From an uncultured Lachnospiraceae bacterium (GTDB taxonomy: Bacteria > Bacillota > Clostridia > Lachnospirales > Lachnospiraceae), in contig CAJTVQ010000023.1 in NCBI GenBank assembly GCA_910579935.1, positions 1-61,453 on the forward strand: a DNA stretch of 61,453 nucleotides. The letters are read 5' to 3'. The first letter of the stretch is position 1, and every line of letters starts with the position of its first letter. This document shows positions 6,553 through 15,462 of the stretch, piece after piece. A program made the translations under genes and the position numbers. The notes under the pieces are model-generated. The model was given only the letters and a program-made list of their open reading frames with translations, searched no databases and had not been told where the DNA came from.

Positions 6553-9216
6553 CATATACAGCAGTCCGAAAGAACCGATTCCGCAGTTGCTGGAAATAGT
6601 CGCAGATGCCTTCTGCACTTCAATATGGTCAAAAAATACATACTTCTTAATTTCTTTTTTGATTTCTTCCAACTGTTCCGCCGTGCACCCGGCATAGGTA
6701 AGGAACAAAATCCTTGTATCAATATTTTTCTTATCCATAAGCGTATGCCGGATATACCATTTATTCGCAGCCTGCACGCTTCCTATCTCCACACCCTTCA
6801 ATTTGATCTTACTTTGGGAAAGATACAGTACCGGATGCAGGTTTAAACCTTCGCAGATATCACGCACCATCCTGGATACCTTCCCGCAGCGGTAAAGATT
6901 CTCCGGTGACGGTACGATGAAACTGGTGCTGATCCTCTCTTTCAGCTTCCCAAGCATTTCATAGATTTCCTCTGCGCCCTTTCCCTCCTGCGCCATCTGC
7001 GCCGCATGAAGCGCCATAATCCCCATTCCGCTGGACAGATGTCCCGAATCCACCACCGATACGTTGTCAAAGCCTTTTGCCGCTGCGGATGCCGCATGAT
7101 ATCCGTTTCCTCCTTTGGAGGCCATGGAAATATGAACGACTTTCTCCGCTTTCTCCAGTTCGTCCGCGAAAAAAGATTCATACTCCTCCGGCGAAGGCGC
7201 CGCCGAATGCGCTTCATTTCCCGGCTGCTGCATGTATTTCAAAAGATTATCCGAAGAAATCTCCGACAGATCGCAGAAACGTCCCTGATTCGTATATACA
7301 TAATAATACATCGTCCGGATTTCAAACTGCTCCAGCCACCCGGCAGGCAGGTCGCAGACACAGTCGGCCGTAATGCTTACCTTCTTCTTTTTTGCACTTA
7401 AGAACGTCCGGATATTGCTGTCTTCCCTTTCCTCATCTTCCTCATAGACGCTGTATTCGATCAGTTCCTTCGGCAGATATTTCAACAGAGTCGCTTCAAA
7501 CAGCACACCGTTGATCGGCTTGGCCAGATAACCGGCGAATCCCTTTTCCTGATACAATTCCTCCGCCCCGGTCATCACATTCGCCGTCAGTGCGATGACC
7601 GGCACATTCTGGCAGTGCCCTTTTTCCTGTTTTTTCAGTTCATGCATCGTCTCCTCGCCGTCCATCTCCGGCATCATGTGATCCATAAAAATCACATGAT
7701 AAAACCTGCTGTTGGTTTTCTCCAGACACTCCGCCCCGCTTTTGGCCGTATCAATCTGTACTTTGGTAGCGCGCAGCAGCTTGCAGGCTACCATCAGATT
7801 CATTTCATTATCATCCACGATCAATATTTTCGCTTCGGGCGCCTCGAAACTCTGCTTGTACTTTTCCCGTTCATACAGCTTCCGGCGCACCATGAAATCC
7901 ATCGTGCCCACCGGTCTTGGATTCACCACCTGCTGCTCCACGGTAACCGTAAAGGTAGAACCCTTTGTATAAATACTGTCTACGGTAATCTGCCCGCCCA
8001 TCATCTCGATCAGCTGTCTGGAAATGGAAAGCCCCAGACCCGTTCCTTCGATTTTTCGGTTTCTTTCCTGATCCACCCGGCGGAACGAAGAAAACAGATC
8101 CTCCAGATTTTCTTTTTTTATGCCGATACCCGTATCCGCCACCGTAATCCGGAGCAGTATCCGGTTCGCATCGATCCGCTCGCTCTGCGCCGTCAGCGTA
8201 ACGGAACCCTGTTCGGTATATTTGACCGCATTGGTCAGTATATTGGTCAGAACCTGCTTCAGCCGCACCTCATCCCCATACAGCATGGACGGCAGGTGTC
8301 TGGAAATATCGACTTTAAATTCCAAATTCTTTTCATGCATCCGAATCCATATAATATTTACCAGATCACTGAACAGCGCTCCGGTTTCGTATTGCGTCGG
8401 TACGATTTCCATCTTTCCCGACTCGATTTTTGACATATCCAAAATATCGTTAATCAGCGCCAGCAGCATCTTGCTGGCATTCTGTATGTTAATGGCATTT
8501 TCGGCAATCTCATCCGATATGTCTTCCCGCAGCGTCATCTCGTTCAGTCCGATGATGGTATTGATGGGTGTACGTATTTCATGGCTCATATTGGCAAAAA
8601 AAGCACTTTTGGATTCGCTGAAACGTTCAATCTCCGCTTTCTGCTCTTCTCCCAGTTTCCGCTCCTGCTCATACATACGAACATAGAATTTAAAAATAAT
8701 GCCGACGGCAATACCCACCATCAATACCGCCAGCAGGGAATCCATATGTATGGATGCCGAACCGTCCATGGGAATCACCCACCCCGGATGTTTCCATGAC
8801 AGATAATAGGTCACCTGAAGCGACACCACGGTCAGAATCAGGGCAAAATACATCGCTTTTCCCGAAAAGAGCAGGAAAACATAGACCAGTCCCAGCACAA
8901 ACCATACAGGCGCGCCGCTTTCCATCCCTCCGCTGACAAAATACATGGCGGGAAACAGACAGCCGTTTATCAGAATCCCCATCAGACAGGCGGCCAGTCC
9001 AACTTTCCGGTATTTATATACCAGCCAAAGCGCCAGTACCGTTACAAAAGTCATAAGTACTAACGGAATCAGTACGATCACGGATGAGCCAATGCATATT
9101 CCCGCTATCACTGCCGCGCCCGATACCGCCACACTCAGTGTCAGAATGATACGGAACAGTCTTTCCCTGAAATCAATATTTCCACCATACAGCTTGTCCA
9201 ACCATTTTCTGATCAT
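6538..9216 (-). CDS. hybrid histidine kinase-receiver fused to a DegV (fatty-acid-binding) domain
   Basis: The 892-residue protein has about six membrane helices (20-175), a coiled coil, a HisKA domain with phospho-acceptor H212 (FFANMSHEIRTPINT), an HATPase domain (about 315-425; NAVKYTEQG, DTGIGI, GTGLGLSI), a receiver (465-585; VDDNEMN, phospho-Asp in FMDHMMPEMDG, ALTAN), and a complete DegV/FakB-like C-terminus (about 610-892). DegV landmarks are ITADCVCDLP, SAAPSPEEY, ISMASKGGNGYHAA, VVDSGHLSSGMG and CGIGSFGLLY. FakB proteins hold a fatty acid for phosphorylation by FakA; here the domain could make the kinase lipid-responsive (inference). There is no HPt domain, but the neighbouring kinase has one. 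Confidence 0.88.
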   Translation of the reverse strand: MIRKWLDKLYGGNIDFRERLFRIILTLSVAVSGAAVIAGICIGSSVIVLIPLVLMTFVTVLALWLVYKYRKVGLAACLMGILINGCLFPAMYFVSGGMESGAPVWFVLGLVYVFLLFSGKAMYFALILTVVSLQVTYYLSWKHPGWVIPMDGSASIHMDSLLAVLMVGIAVGIIFKFYVRMYEQERKLGEEQKAEIERFSESKSAFFANMSHEIRTPINTIIGLNEMTLREDISDEIAENAINIQNASKMLLALINDILDMSKIESGKMEIVPTQYETGALFSDLVNIIWIRMHEKNLEFKVDISRHLPSMLYGDEVRLKQVLTNILTNAVKYTEQGSVTLTAQSERIDANRILLRITVADTGIGIKKENLEDLFSSFRRVDQERNRKIEGTGLGLSISRQLIEMMGGQITVDSIYTKGSTFTVTVEQQVVNPRPVGTMDFMVRRKLYEREKYKQSFEAPEAKILIVDDNEMNLMVACKLLRATKVQIDTAKSGAECLEKTNSRFYHVIFMDHMMPEMDGEETMHELKKQEKGHCQNVPVIALTANVMTGAEELYQEKGFAGYLAKPINGVLFEATLLKYLPKELIEYSVYEEDEEREDSNIRTFLSAKKKKVSITADCVCDLPAGWLEQFEIRTMYYYVYTNQGRFCDLSEISSDNLLKYMQQPGNEAHSAAPSPEEYESFFADELEKAEKVVHISMASKGGNGYHAASAAAKGFDNVSVVDSGHLSSGMGIMALHAAQMAQEGKGAEEIYEMLGKLKERISTSFIVPSPENLYRCGKVSRMVRDICEGLNLHPVLYLSQSKIKLKGVEIGSVQAANKWYIRHTLMDKKNIDTRILFLTYAGCTAEQLEEIKKEIKKYVFFDHIEVQKASATISSNCGIGSFGLLYMKKKR

Positions 9217-9246
9217 AGTCTTTCCCTCTTTTCCGGAAATATCCTT

Positions 9247-12108
9247 TTACCATTCCCGCCATGCCGCCAATTCCTCCTGCGCTCCCATAAAATCAAAGGC
9301 TTCTGCTTTCTCACGCACGGGAGCCAGAAGCTCCGACAGGGGCTGTCCTCCATAACAGTAATGTTCCAATTCCTCCAAAACCGCCAAAACACCTTCGCTT
9401 TCAAAGGTTTCCAACTGCTCTTCCAGTTTCTTACATGCCTCTTCCAGCTGTTCTGCCGGCAGTTCCGGCCTTTCCGTTCCGGCTTCTGCGCTTCCGGCCT
9501 CCCCGCCGTCCGGCATTGCCGCACCTGCGCTTTCCCCGCTTCGGGAGACGGCTGAATCTTCATTTTCCCCTTCTGCTGTTCCATTGGGAAAAACCACCTG
9601 ATTTTCCCCGATGGTCCGGAGTACCCTTTCATATTCCTCCAAAGTTTCTGCCGTATGGGCCAGTATGTATTCCTCGTTTTTTGCCTTGCCTGCCGCTTCC
9701 AGTTCCTTTGCCATATCGGACAGCTGCGCCGCGCCGATTCCCATGGACATGCTCTTTAAAGAATGGACGCCGATGGTATAATTCTTCCAGTCTCTCTTTT
9801 CACAGTTCTTCCGTATTTCCTCTTTCTTCGCCCTGCCGCTGGTATAATAGATCCGCACAATATCAATATAGTCCTGCAGCACTCCTCCGCAGTAGGAAAT
9901 CCCCGTATTCGTGTCGATCCCTTCCATATCCAGTCCGTCCAGCCGGTCTCTTTTCTTTTTAACGGCATCTGTCCGGACCGTTCTGCTTCCGGCTTCCGCC
10001 GTCTGTTTTGCAGTCTCCGCCGCATGGCTGTCTTCTTCCTGCGCTTCCTCCGCCTTAATGATCTTATTCTCAGGAATATGCCGCCGCAAAACCCTTTCCA
10101 ACACAGAAAGTTCAATCGGCTTTGCCACAAAATCCGCAAAGCCTTCCGCGATGAACATTTCCCGTGCACCGCCTATGGCATTCGCCGTCAGTGCAATGAC
10201 CGGAACTTCCTGAAAATACCGGCCCGGCTTCTGACGGATGCGGTGCAGCGTCTCCACACCGTCCATTTCCGGCATCATGTGGTCCATAAATACAAAATCA
10301 TAATCCATGGTCTCGATCTTCTCCAAAGCTTCTTTCCCGCTGCCTGCCGCAAATACTTTTATCTTATAAGGGCGCAGCAGTCCCTCGACCACACGCAGAT
10401 TCATGATATTGTCATCCACCACCAGCACACTGGCCTGCGGCGCGGCAAACCGCCCTTCCGTACGGCGTCCGCTGTCCATGCTCTGGACCACATGCTCTCC
10501 GTTCAGCACTGCCGCAACGGACAGCGCCGAAAAAGGCTTATAAATATAGAACATGCCGCTGCCCGCATTTTCCCCGCTTTCTCTTTCTTTTACCAGAACC
10601 ACTTTCAGTTCACCGGTAAGCCGTTCAAAATATTCCCGGTCTTCGCAGTACTCCTCCCAGCTGATGAATACGTGGCTGAACTTTTCCTTATCCACATACC
10701 GCTTCAGTTCCTGCAGATTTTTGCACTGACGGCAGGAAATCTTCAGCTGGCCGGCGATATGGCGGATGGTATCGGCATAACCGTCCCGCACTGCCGCAAA
10801 ATCATATTTCTCCATATTGATATAATAAGCCGCACGTATTTTTTCGGAATTGCGCAGGGAAATAATCGGCGCCTTGTCCGCCACTTTCTGGGGCAGGACC
10901 ATCTGTATCTCGCTGCCCCTGTCCGGCGCACTCCTCACGGTGATGAAACCGCCCATCTTGCTGACCAGCGCTTCCGTAATTGCCAGTCCCAGGCCGATGC
11001 CGCTTTCCTGACGGTTCCGTTTCGTATCCACCTGGTTAAAACTGGAAAACAGCTTCTCCACATTCTTTGCCTCCATGCCGATTCCCGTATCCTTTACCGT
11101 TATCGACAGGTTCACGCCGTATTCTTCTTTTCTCGTACTGACCGAAAGGATCACCGCCCCTTCGTTTGTAAACTTAATGGCATTGTCCACGATGTTCATA
11201 ACGGCGCGCCGTATTTTCTGTTCATCCCCTACCATGCCGCAGGGCATGTCCGCCTCACAGTCCACGATCAGTTCCAGCTTCTTTCCCCCCATCCTCGCCA
11301 GAGCCATATTCATGATATCATTGATGGTCGAAGTGATATTATAGGGTTCTTCCACCAGCGTCAGTTTTCCCGACTGAAGTTCGGAAAAGTCCAAAATATC
11401 GCTGACGATGGACAGCAGATTCCGGCCGGCGGTCTGTATGCCGAACACGTCCTCCCTTACATTGGCGGGAAGTTCTTCCCGCAGTATCATTTCACTCATA
11501 CCGCATACGGTATTGATGGGCGTGCGGATTTCATGGGAAACATTTGCCATGAAGTCGTCCTTGCTGCGCTCCGTCTTCTGCAGGTCCGAAATCACCCGCA
11601 GCAGTTTCTCGTTGCTTTCCACCTGTTCCCGGATCAGATAATACGCCACATATTCGGCCACATATACGGACAGCATCTGGAGCACCAGCCTGCTTCCCTC
11701 CCCGTCCGCCGTAATATGGATGCTCCGCAGAAACAGACCATGATAAAGCAGCAGGAACGTAGACGCCCCCACCGCGATATAAATAATTTTCGGAAGACAG
11801 TAAATGCTCAGCAGAATAATCAAGCATATCATCGTGGAAAGAATACTGAAATAGCTTTTGCAGTTCATTCCGTATATGATCAGATTCATCCATGACATAC
11901 AGGCCGTAAACATCGCCCGGAACCTGTAGTCCCGGTACTTTCTCACATGAATGAAAACCGACAGCAGCATACCGGCAAGAATCAGCCGCATCACCCAGCT
12001 TCCCCACCCCAGCACATATGACATGACCGCCATCCCGATGGTATAGAACACATAAACCGCCAGAACCACCCGTTCCACTTTCCGTTCATTTTCCTGCTTA
12101 AAATCCAT
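9247..12108 (-). CDS. hybrid sensor histidine kinase with receiver and HPt domains
   Basis: The 953-residue membrane protein has five or six helices (about 12-160) with almost no external loop, then HisKA (H192 in FMANVSHEIRTPINT), HATPase (NAIKFTNEG, DTGIGM, GIGLGLAI), a degenerate receiver-like segment (about 425-545), a true receiver (about 562-690; VDDNIMN, FMDHMMPEMDG, ALTAN), and an HPt domain (about 735-850; acceptor His in GVHSLKSMSMG). The last 100 residues are acidic and helical. It is 30 bases upstream of the DegV-fused kinase and 3 bases downstream of the HD-GYP regulator, which points to a phosphorelay ending in c-di-GMP breakdown. Confidence 0.9.
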   Translation of the reverse strand: MDFKQENERKVERVVLAVYVFYTIGMAVMSYVLGWGSWVMRLILAGMLLSVFIHVRKYRDYRFRAMFTACMSWMNLIIYGMNCKSYFSILSTMICLIILLSIYCLPKIIYIAVGASTFLLLYHGLFLRSIHITADGEGSRLVLQMLSVYVAEYVAYYLIREQVESNEKLLRVISDLQKTERSKDDFMANVSHEIRTPINTVCGMSEMILREELPANVREDVFGIQTAGRNLLSIVSDILDFSELQSGKLTLVEEPYNITSTINDIMNMALARMGGKKLELIVDCEADMPCGMVGDEQKIRRAVMNIVDNAIKFTNEGAVILSVSTRKEEYGVNLSITVKDTGIGMEAKNVEKLFSSFNQVDTKRNRQESGIGLGLAITEALVSKMGGFITVRSAPDRGSEIQMVLPQKVADKAPIISLRNSEKIRAAYYINMEKYDFAAVRDGYADTIRHIAGQLKISCRQCKNLQELKRYVDKEKFSHVFISWEEYCEDREYFERLTGELKVVLVKERESGENAGSGMFYIYKPFSALSVAAVLNGEHVVQSMDSGRRTEGRFAAPQASVLVVDDNIMNLRVVEGLLRPYKIKVFAAGSGKEALEKIETMDYDFVFMDHMMPEMDGVETLHRIRQKPGRYFQEVPVIALTANAIGGAREMFIAEGFADFVAKPIELSVLERVLRRHIPENKIIKAEEAQEEDSHAAETAKQTAEAGSRTVRTDAVKKKRDRLDGLDMEGIDTNTGISYCGGVLQDYIDIVRIYYTSGRAKKEEIRKNCEKRDWKNYTIGVHSLKSMSMGIGAAQLSDMAKELEAAGKAKNEEYILAHTAETLEEYERVLRTIGENQVVFPNGTAEGENEDSAVSRSGESAGAAMPDGGEAGSAEAGTERPELPAEQLEEACKKLEEQLETFESEGVLAVLEELEHYCYGGQPLSELLAPVREKAEAFDFMGAQEELAAWREW

Positions 12109-12111
12109 CTC

Positions 12112-13176
12112 CTACTCACCCAGAAGTTCTTTCAATACCGGTTCCATATCATTAAAAACATCCACAATGACCGGGTCGAACTGTGTCCCTTTCCCTTCTT
12201 CCAAAATATCCAGTACTTTCCGCATCGGACGCACCGGCTGTTTGTAACAGCGCTCCTCGTACAGCGCATCGAAGACATCCGCAACCGCCATAATCCTTGC
12301 ACAGAGAGGAATCGTCTCACCCGACAGTCCTTCCGGATAACCGCCGCCGTCCCAGCGCTCATGATGGTACATGGCAATATCGACAGCTACTTTTACATAA
12401 GCTTCATCCTCCACGTCACCGATAATATCCCTGATAATATCCTCGCTGTAAACCGTATGTTTCTTCATCGTTTCATACTCTTCCGGCGTCAGCCTGCCCG
12501 GTTTCTGAAGGATACTGTCGGGTATCTTAATCTTGCCGATATCGTGCAGCGGCGCCGCCTTGCATACATTCTGCATATATTCCTCGTCCAGCACTTCCGT
12601 AAACTTTCCCCTCCTGCGCAGTTCCTCCACGATCATCCTCACATAGCCCTGCGTATTCTTTACATGTTTTCCGGTACTGCCGTCCCTGCTCTCGATCAGA
12701 TTGGCCAGGCCGACAATGACTTTTTCCTGTATCTCCCCGATGCGTTCGGAACGCTCGATCAGCTGTTTTGCCTGTTCTTTCACAAGACTCTCCAAACTGT
12801 TATGGTACTGTTCCAGTTCCAGCGCACGTTTTACCCTGCTTTTAAGGATATCCGGAATAAAAGGCTTGCCCACAAAGTCAAAAGCTCCTACCTGAAAGCA
12901 TTTTGTCTCCGTTTCCGTGCTCTTATCGGCCGTCAGAAAAATGACCGGTATGGAATCCAGTCCTTCCATATCCCTCAGCCGTTCCATCGTTTCAAAACCG
13001 TCCATATCCGGCATATTGATATCCAGCAGAATCACATCCGGACGGTTCTTGCCCAGGTATTTTAAAGCTGCCGGTCCGGAATTAGCCGCAGCAATCCGAT
13101 ACTCCCCGCCCAGAATCTTTTGTGCCAGCAGCAGGTTCGCACTGTCATCGTCTACGACTAAAATAATTCCTTTCAT
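12112..13176 (-). CDS. response regulator with HD-GYP phosphodiesterase domain
   Basis: The 354-residue protein has an N-terminal receiver (VVDDDSANL; phospho-Asp in LLDINMPDMDG; LTADKS) and a C-terminal HD-GYP domain with HDIGKIKIPDSILQKPG and the HHERWDGGGYPEGL signature, so the metal ligands and the GYP motif are intact. Such proteins hydrolyse c-di-GMP when phosphorylated. It is the first gene of the operon with the two hybrid kinases, which are its likely phosphate donors. Confidence 0.92.
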   Translation of the reverse strand: MKGIILVVDDDSANLLLAQKILGGEYRIAAANSGPAALKYLGKNRPDVILLDINMPDMDGFETMERLRDMEGLDSIPVIFLTADKSTETETKCFQVGAFDFVGKPFIPDILKSRVKRALELEQYHNSLESLVKEQAKQLIERSERIGEIQEKVIVGLANLIESRDGSTGKHVKNTQGYVRMIVEELRRRGKFTEVLDEEYMQNVCKAAPLHDIGKIKIPDSILQKPGRLTPEEYETMKKHTVYSEDIIRDIIGDVEDEAYVKVAVDIAMYHHERWDGGGYPEGLSGETIPLCARIMAVADVFDALYEERCYKQPVRPMRKVLDILEEGKGTQFDPVIVDVFNDMEPVLKELLGE

Positions 13177-13225
13177 CCGCTTTTCCTCCGTACGTTATCC
13201 TTATGAGCCGTTCCTTATTGTATTG

Positions 13226-13255
13226 ATTATAACACTTGTATACAGCGGAAGTCCA
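13226..13255 (-). promoter_or_regulatory. promoter of the HD-GYP/hybrid-kinase operon
   Basis: On the minus strand TGGACT and a perfect TATAAT are 18 bases apart, about 50 bases before the HD-GYP start. Confidence 0.5.
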
Positions 13256-13324
13256 TAAAAACGTGAATACTTCCCTCATGTGACGCCATAGTTCAGTCAG
13301 ATCGTTTGGCAGCAAAAGGCAACG

Positions 13325-13386
13325 CTCCAGCCAAAGGAATTTCACGGCGGCAGGTTCCGGCTGCCGTGAAATTCCTTTGACTGGAG
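13325..13386. repeat. long near-perfect inverted repeat (24-bp arms)
   Basis: The arms 13325-13348 and 13363-13386 are inverse copies with one mismatch (CTCCAGCCAAAGGAATTTCA... against its complement) around a 14-base loop that itself can pair further. No T-run follows on either strand, so it is not a classical terminator. It sits between the kinase operon promoter and the putP terminator. It could be an inverted-repeat element, an RNA-processing hairpin or a small MITE. Confidence 0.8.
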
Positions 13387-13488
13387 CTGGGTACTGGCTA
13401 AATATCAATATTTTTATATCCGCAACTGATATTTCTGCGATGCACAGCCCCGGCAGGGGCGTCCACCTTCGCATATCCAAAAACGGCA

Positions 13489-13508
13489 CAGCCGCAGCCA
13501 TGCCGTTT
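13489..13508 (-). terminator. terminator of putP
   Basis: On the minus strand AAACGGCA and TGCCGTTT flank a loop closed by CAGCC/GGCTG pairs and are followed by a T-run, just after the putP stop codon. Confidence 0.7.
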
Positions 13509-13512
13509 CCGG

Positions 13513-15057
13513 TCAGACATCGATATTCCTGTTGTATTTCACATCCTCAAACTCCTGCAGCATTTCTTCCGACGGAGCCGGCGTCAGCAGACTGACAGCC
13601 ACTATAGCCAAAAGGCTGATGGCAAAACCAATGGCGAGGGAATACAGTCCCGTAACCGTTCCCAGTGTATTTCCCCCTGCCAGGGGAATATAATCCCACA
13701 CAATGACCGTCAGGGCTCCTGCCGCAATTCCCGCTACCGCCCCCTGGAAATTGGTCCGCTTCCAATACAGGGACAACAGCACCGTAGGTCCGAAAGCCGC
13801 TCCCAGACCGGCCCATGCATTGGATACCAGTCCCATGATGGAGCTGTTCGGATTCAACGCTATGACATATGCAAGAATGGCAATCACGAATACGGTTATC
13901 CTGCTGACCAGCAGCACGGTCTTATCATCCGCATCTTTTTTCCATACTCCCTTAAAGATATCTTCTGCCACACTGGAAGCGCTGACTAACAGCTGGGAAT
14001 CCGCCGTGGACATAATGGCCGCAAGAATACCGCACAGGAAAATACCGCCGATAACCGGGGCTTTGATATCCGTTGTAAATAATTTGATGATCATCTGGAT
14101 AAATACATTTTCCTCCGCTCCGCCGCTCAGCAGCACCGGGTAGAGATAGGCCCGTCCGATGACACCGATGATGACCGCAAACGTCAAAGAAAGTGTTACC
14201 CAGATAATTGCGATTCCTTTGGATTTCTTTAATTCCTGTTCGTCCTTTACCGCCATAAACCGGACCAGCACATGCGGCATACCGCAATATCCCAGCCCCC
14301 ATGCAAGCTGGGAAATAATATCCACCGCATGATAGGTTCCCGTGCCGTCATTGGTAAGGCTCAGGAAACCTGCGGCTCCGCCCGGCGCACCGCTCAGTTC
14401 CAGCATACCGGAAACATTCCCGCCGCCCACAAACATCCAGGCCAGAACCGGCACTGCCAAAAGACCAACCAGCATCAGGGTTCCCTGAATGAAATCCGTC
14501 ACACACACGGCTAAAAAACCGCCCATAAATGTGTAAGTCAGAATCACCAGCGCGCCTACCGTAAGGGCTATCCTGTAATCCATGCCGAACACCGAATGGA
14601 ACAGCTTACCGCCTGCTGCCAGCGCAGACGCCGTATACACCAGGAAAAAAATAACGATCGTTACCGATGATATGAGCAGCAGCACCCGCTTCCTGTCATG
14701 GAAACGATTCTCAAAATAAGTCGGCAGCGTCAGCGCATTATTGGCCCGTATCGTATATCTTCTCAATTTTCCCGAAATAAACAGCCAGTTGCATATCGTA
14801 CCGATAAGAAGTCCGATGGCAATCCATGCCTGACCGGTTCCCAACGCATAAACGCTTCCCGGCAGCCCCATCAGCAGCCATCCGCTCATATCCGAAGCCT
14901 GCGCGGACAGTGCCGCAACCCAGCCGTTCAACTGTCTTCCTCCGAGGAAATAATCCTCGGAACTGTTATTTTTCTTTGCATAAACTGCACCTACGATAAC
15001 CATCATCAGCAGGTACAGCGCAAATGCTACAATAATCCATCCCAATGAGTCACTCAT
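13513..15057 (-). CDS. putP: sodium/proline symporter
   Basis: The 514-residue inner-membrane protein has about 13 transmembrane helices of the SSS (solute:sodium symporter) family. The PutP hallmark ASDMSGWLLMGLPG lies in helix 2, and the YFLGGRQLNGWV and GGFLAVCVTDFIQG segments agree with PutP rather than PanF or glucose symporters. It should import proline with Na+. It is a single-gene unit with its own promoter (15092-15120) and terminator (13489-13508). Confidence 0.9.
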   Translation of the reverse strand: MSDSLGWIIVAFALYLLMMVIVGAVYAKKNNSSEDYFLGGRQLNGWVAALSAQASDMSGWLLMGLPGSVYALGTGQAWIAIGLLIGTICNWLFISGKLRRYTIRANNALTLPTYFENRFHDRKRVLLLISSVTIVIFFLVYTASALAAGGKLFHSVFGMDYRIALTVGALVILTYTFMGGFLAVCVTDFIQGTLMLVGLLAVPVLAWMFVGGGNVSGMLELSGAPGGAAGFLSLTNDGTGTYHAVDIISQLAWGLGYCGMPHVLVRFMAVKDEQELKKSKGIAIIWVTLSLTFAVIIGVIGRAYLYPVLLSGGAEENVFIQMIIKLFTTDIKAPVIGGIFLCGILAAIMSTADSQLLVSASSVAEDIFKGVWKKDADDKTVLLVSRITVFVIAILAYVIALNPNSSIMGLVSNAWAGLGAAFGPTVLLSLYWKRTNFQGAVAGIAAGALTVIVWDYIPLAGGNTLGTVTGLYSLAIGFAISLLAIVAVSLLTPAPSEEMLQEFEDVKYNRNIDV

Positions 15058-15091
15058 CTTCTATCCTCCCTGATTTTTTCATTTGTATACA

Positions 15092-15120
15092 ATAATACTA
15101 TTACACACTTATTTCGTCAA
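15092..15120 (-). promoter_or_regulatory. sigma-A promoter of putP
   Basis: TTGACG and TATTAT are 17 bases apart on the minus strand, about 35 bases before the putP ATG. Confidence 0.7.
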
Positions 15121-15130
15121 TCACCTTTCT

Positions 15131-15310
15131 CTAATTTGAAAAGTTATTATGTCCGTTGTCAATCCATTCGGTAAAGACGTTTTTCAGCTTTTCAGTGGTC
15201 ACATGGTTTTCTTTTTTTCCGAAATAACCGAAATTGACGCCCGCAATGACCGTGTTCTTTCCGAAACGATCCATCATTATTTGTTCGACTTCCCGGCTTA
15301 ATTTTTTCAT
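15131..15310 (-). pseudogene. remnant of a pyridoxamine-5'-phosphate-oxidase-family gene
   Basis: This 59-codon frame has a good start (AAAGGA before ATG at 15310). Its first 23 residues (MKKLSREVEQIMMDRFGKNT...) match the usual N-terminus of small flavin-binding PNPOx-family proteins, and the rest (FGYFGKKENHVTTEKL ... FTEWIDNGHNNF) matches their C-terminal part. The FMN-binding barrel strands that should lie between, roughly 60-70 residues, are missing without loss of frame, and the end is cut short. I read it as an internally deleted pseudogene. Family assignment is from memory of the motifs. Confidence 0.65.
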
Positions 15311-15364
15311 AAAATGTGTTCCTTTTCAACTCCAATTCCGATTTTGATTTATAACAGGATATGC

Positions 15365-15408
15365 AAAAAGTCCTGCACAATCCGTCTTTACACGGAATGC
15401 AGGACTTT
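15365..15408 (-). terminator. terminator after the MBL-fold gene
   Basis: AAAGTCCTGCA and TGCAGGACTTT form an 11-bp stem, with CCGT/ACGG pairing inside, followed by a T-run on the minus strand. Confidence 0.8.
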
Positions 15409-15462
15409 CATAAAACAGCAGAGTATAGTTACCGCCGTGCATCTTCTCCTGTTCGATATTCA

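Noticed and set aside
9763..11895. Long plus-strand open frame opposite the hybrid kinase gene
   Set aside because: It has no ribosome site, its translation is His/Arg/Phe-rich with no domain, and it lies antisense to a complete kinase gene. The same applies to other long plus-strand frames, such as 1250..2443 and 53430..54602.
15311..15462. Possible small protein starting MNIEQEKMHGGNY on the minus strand
   Set aside because: The frame runs through a clear terminator hairpin (15365-15408) and lacks a ribosome site.
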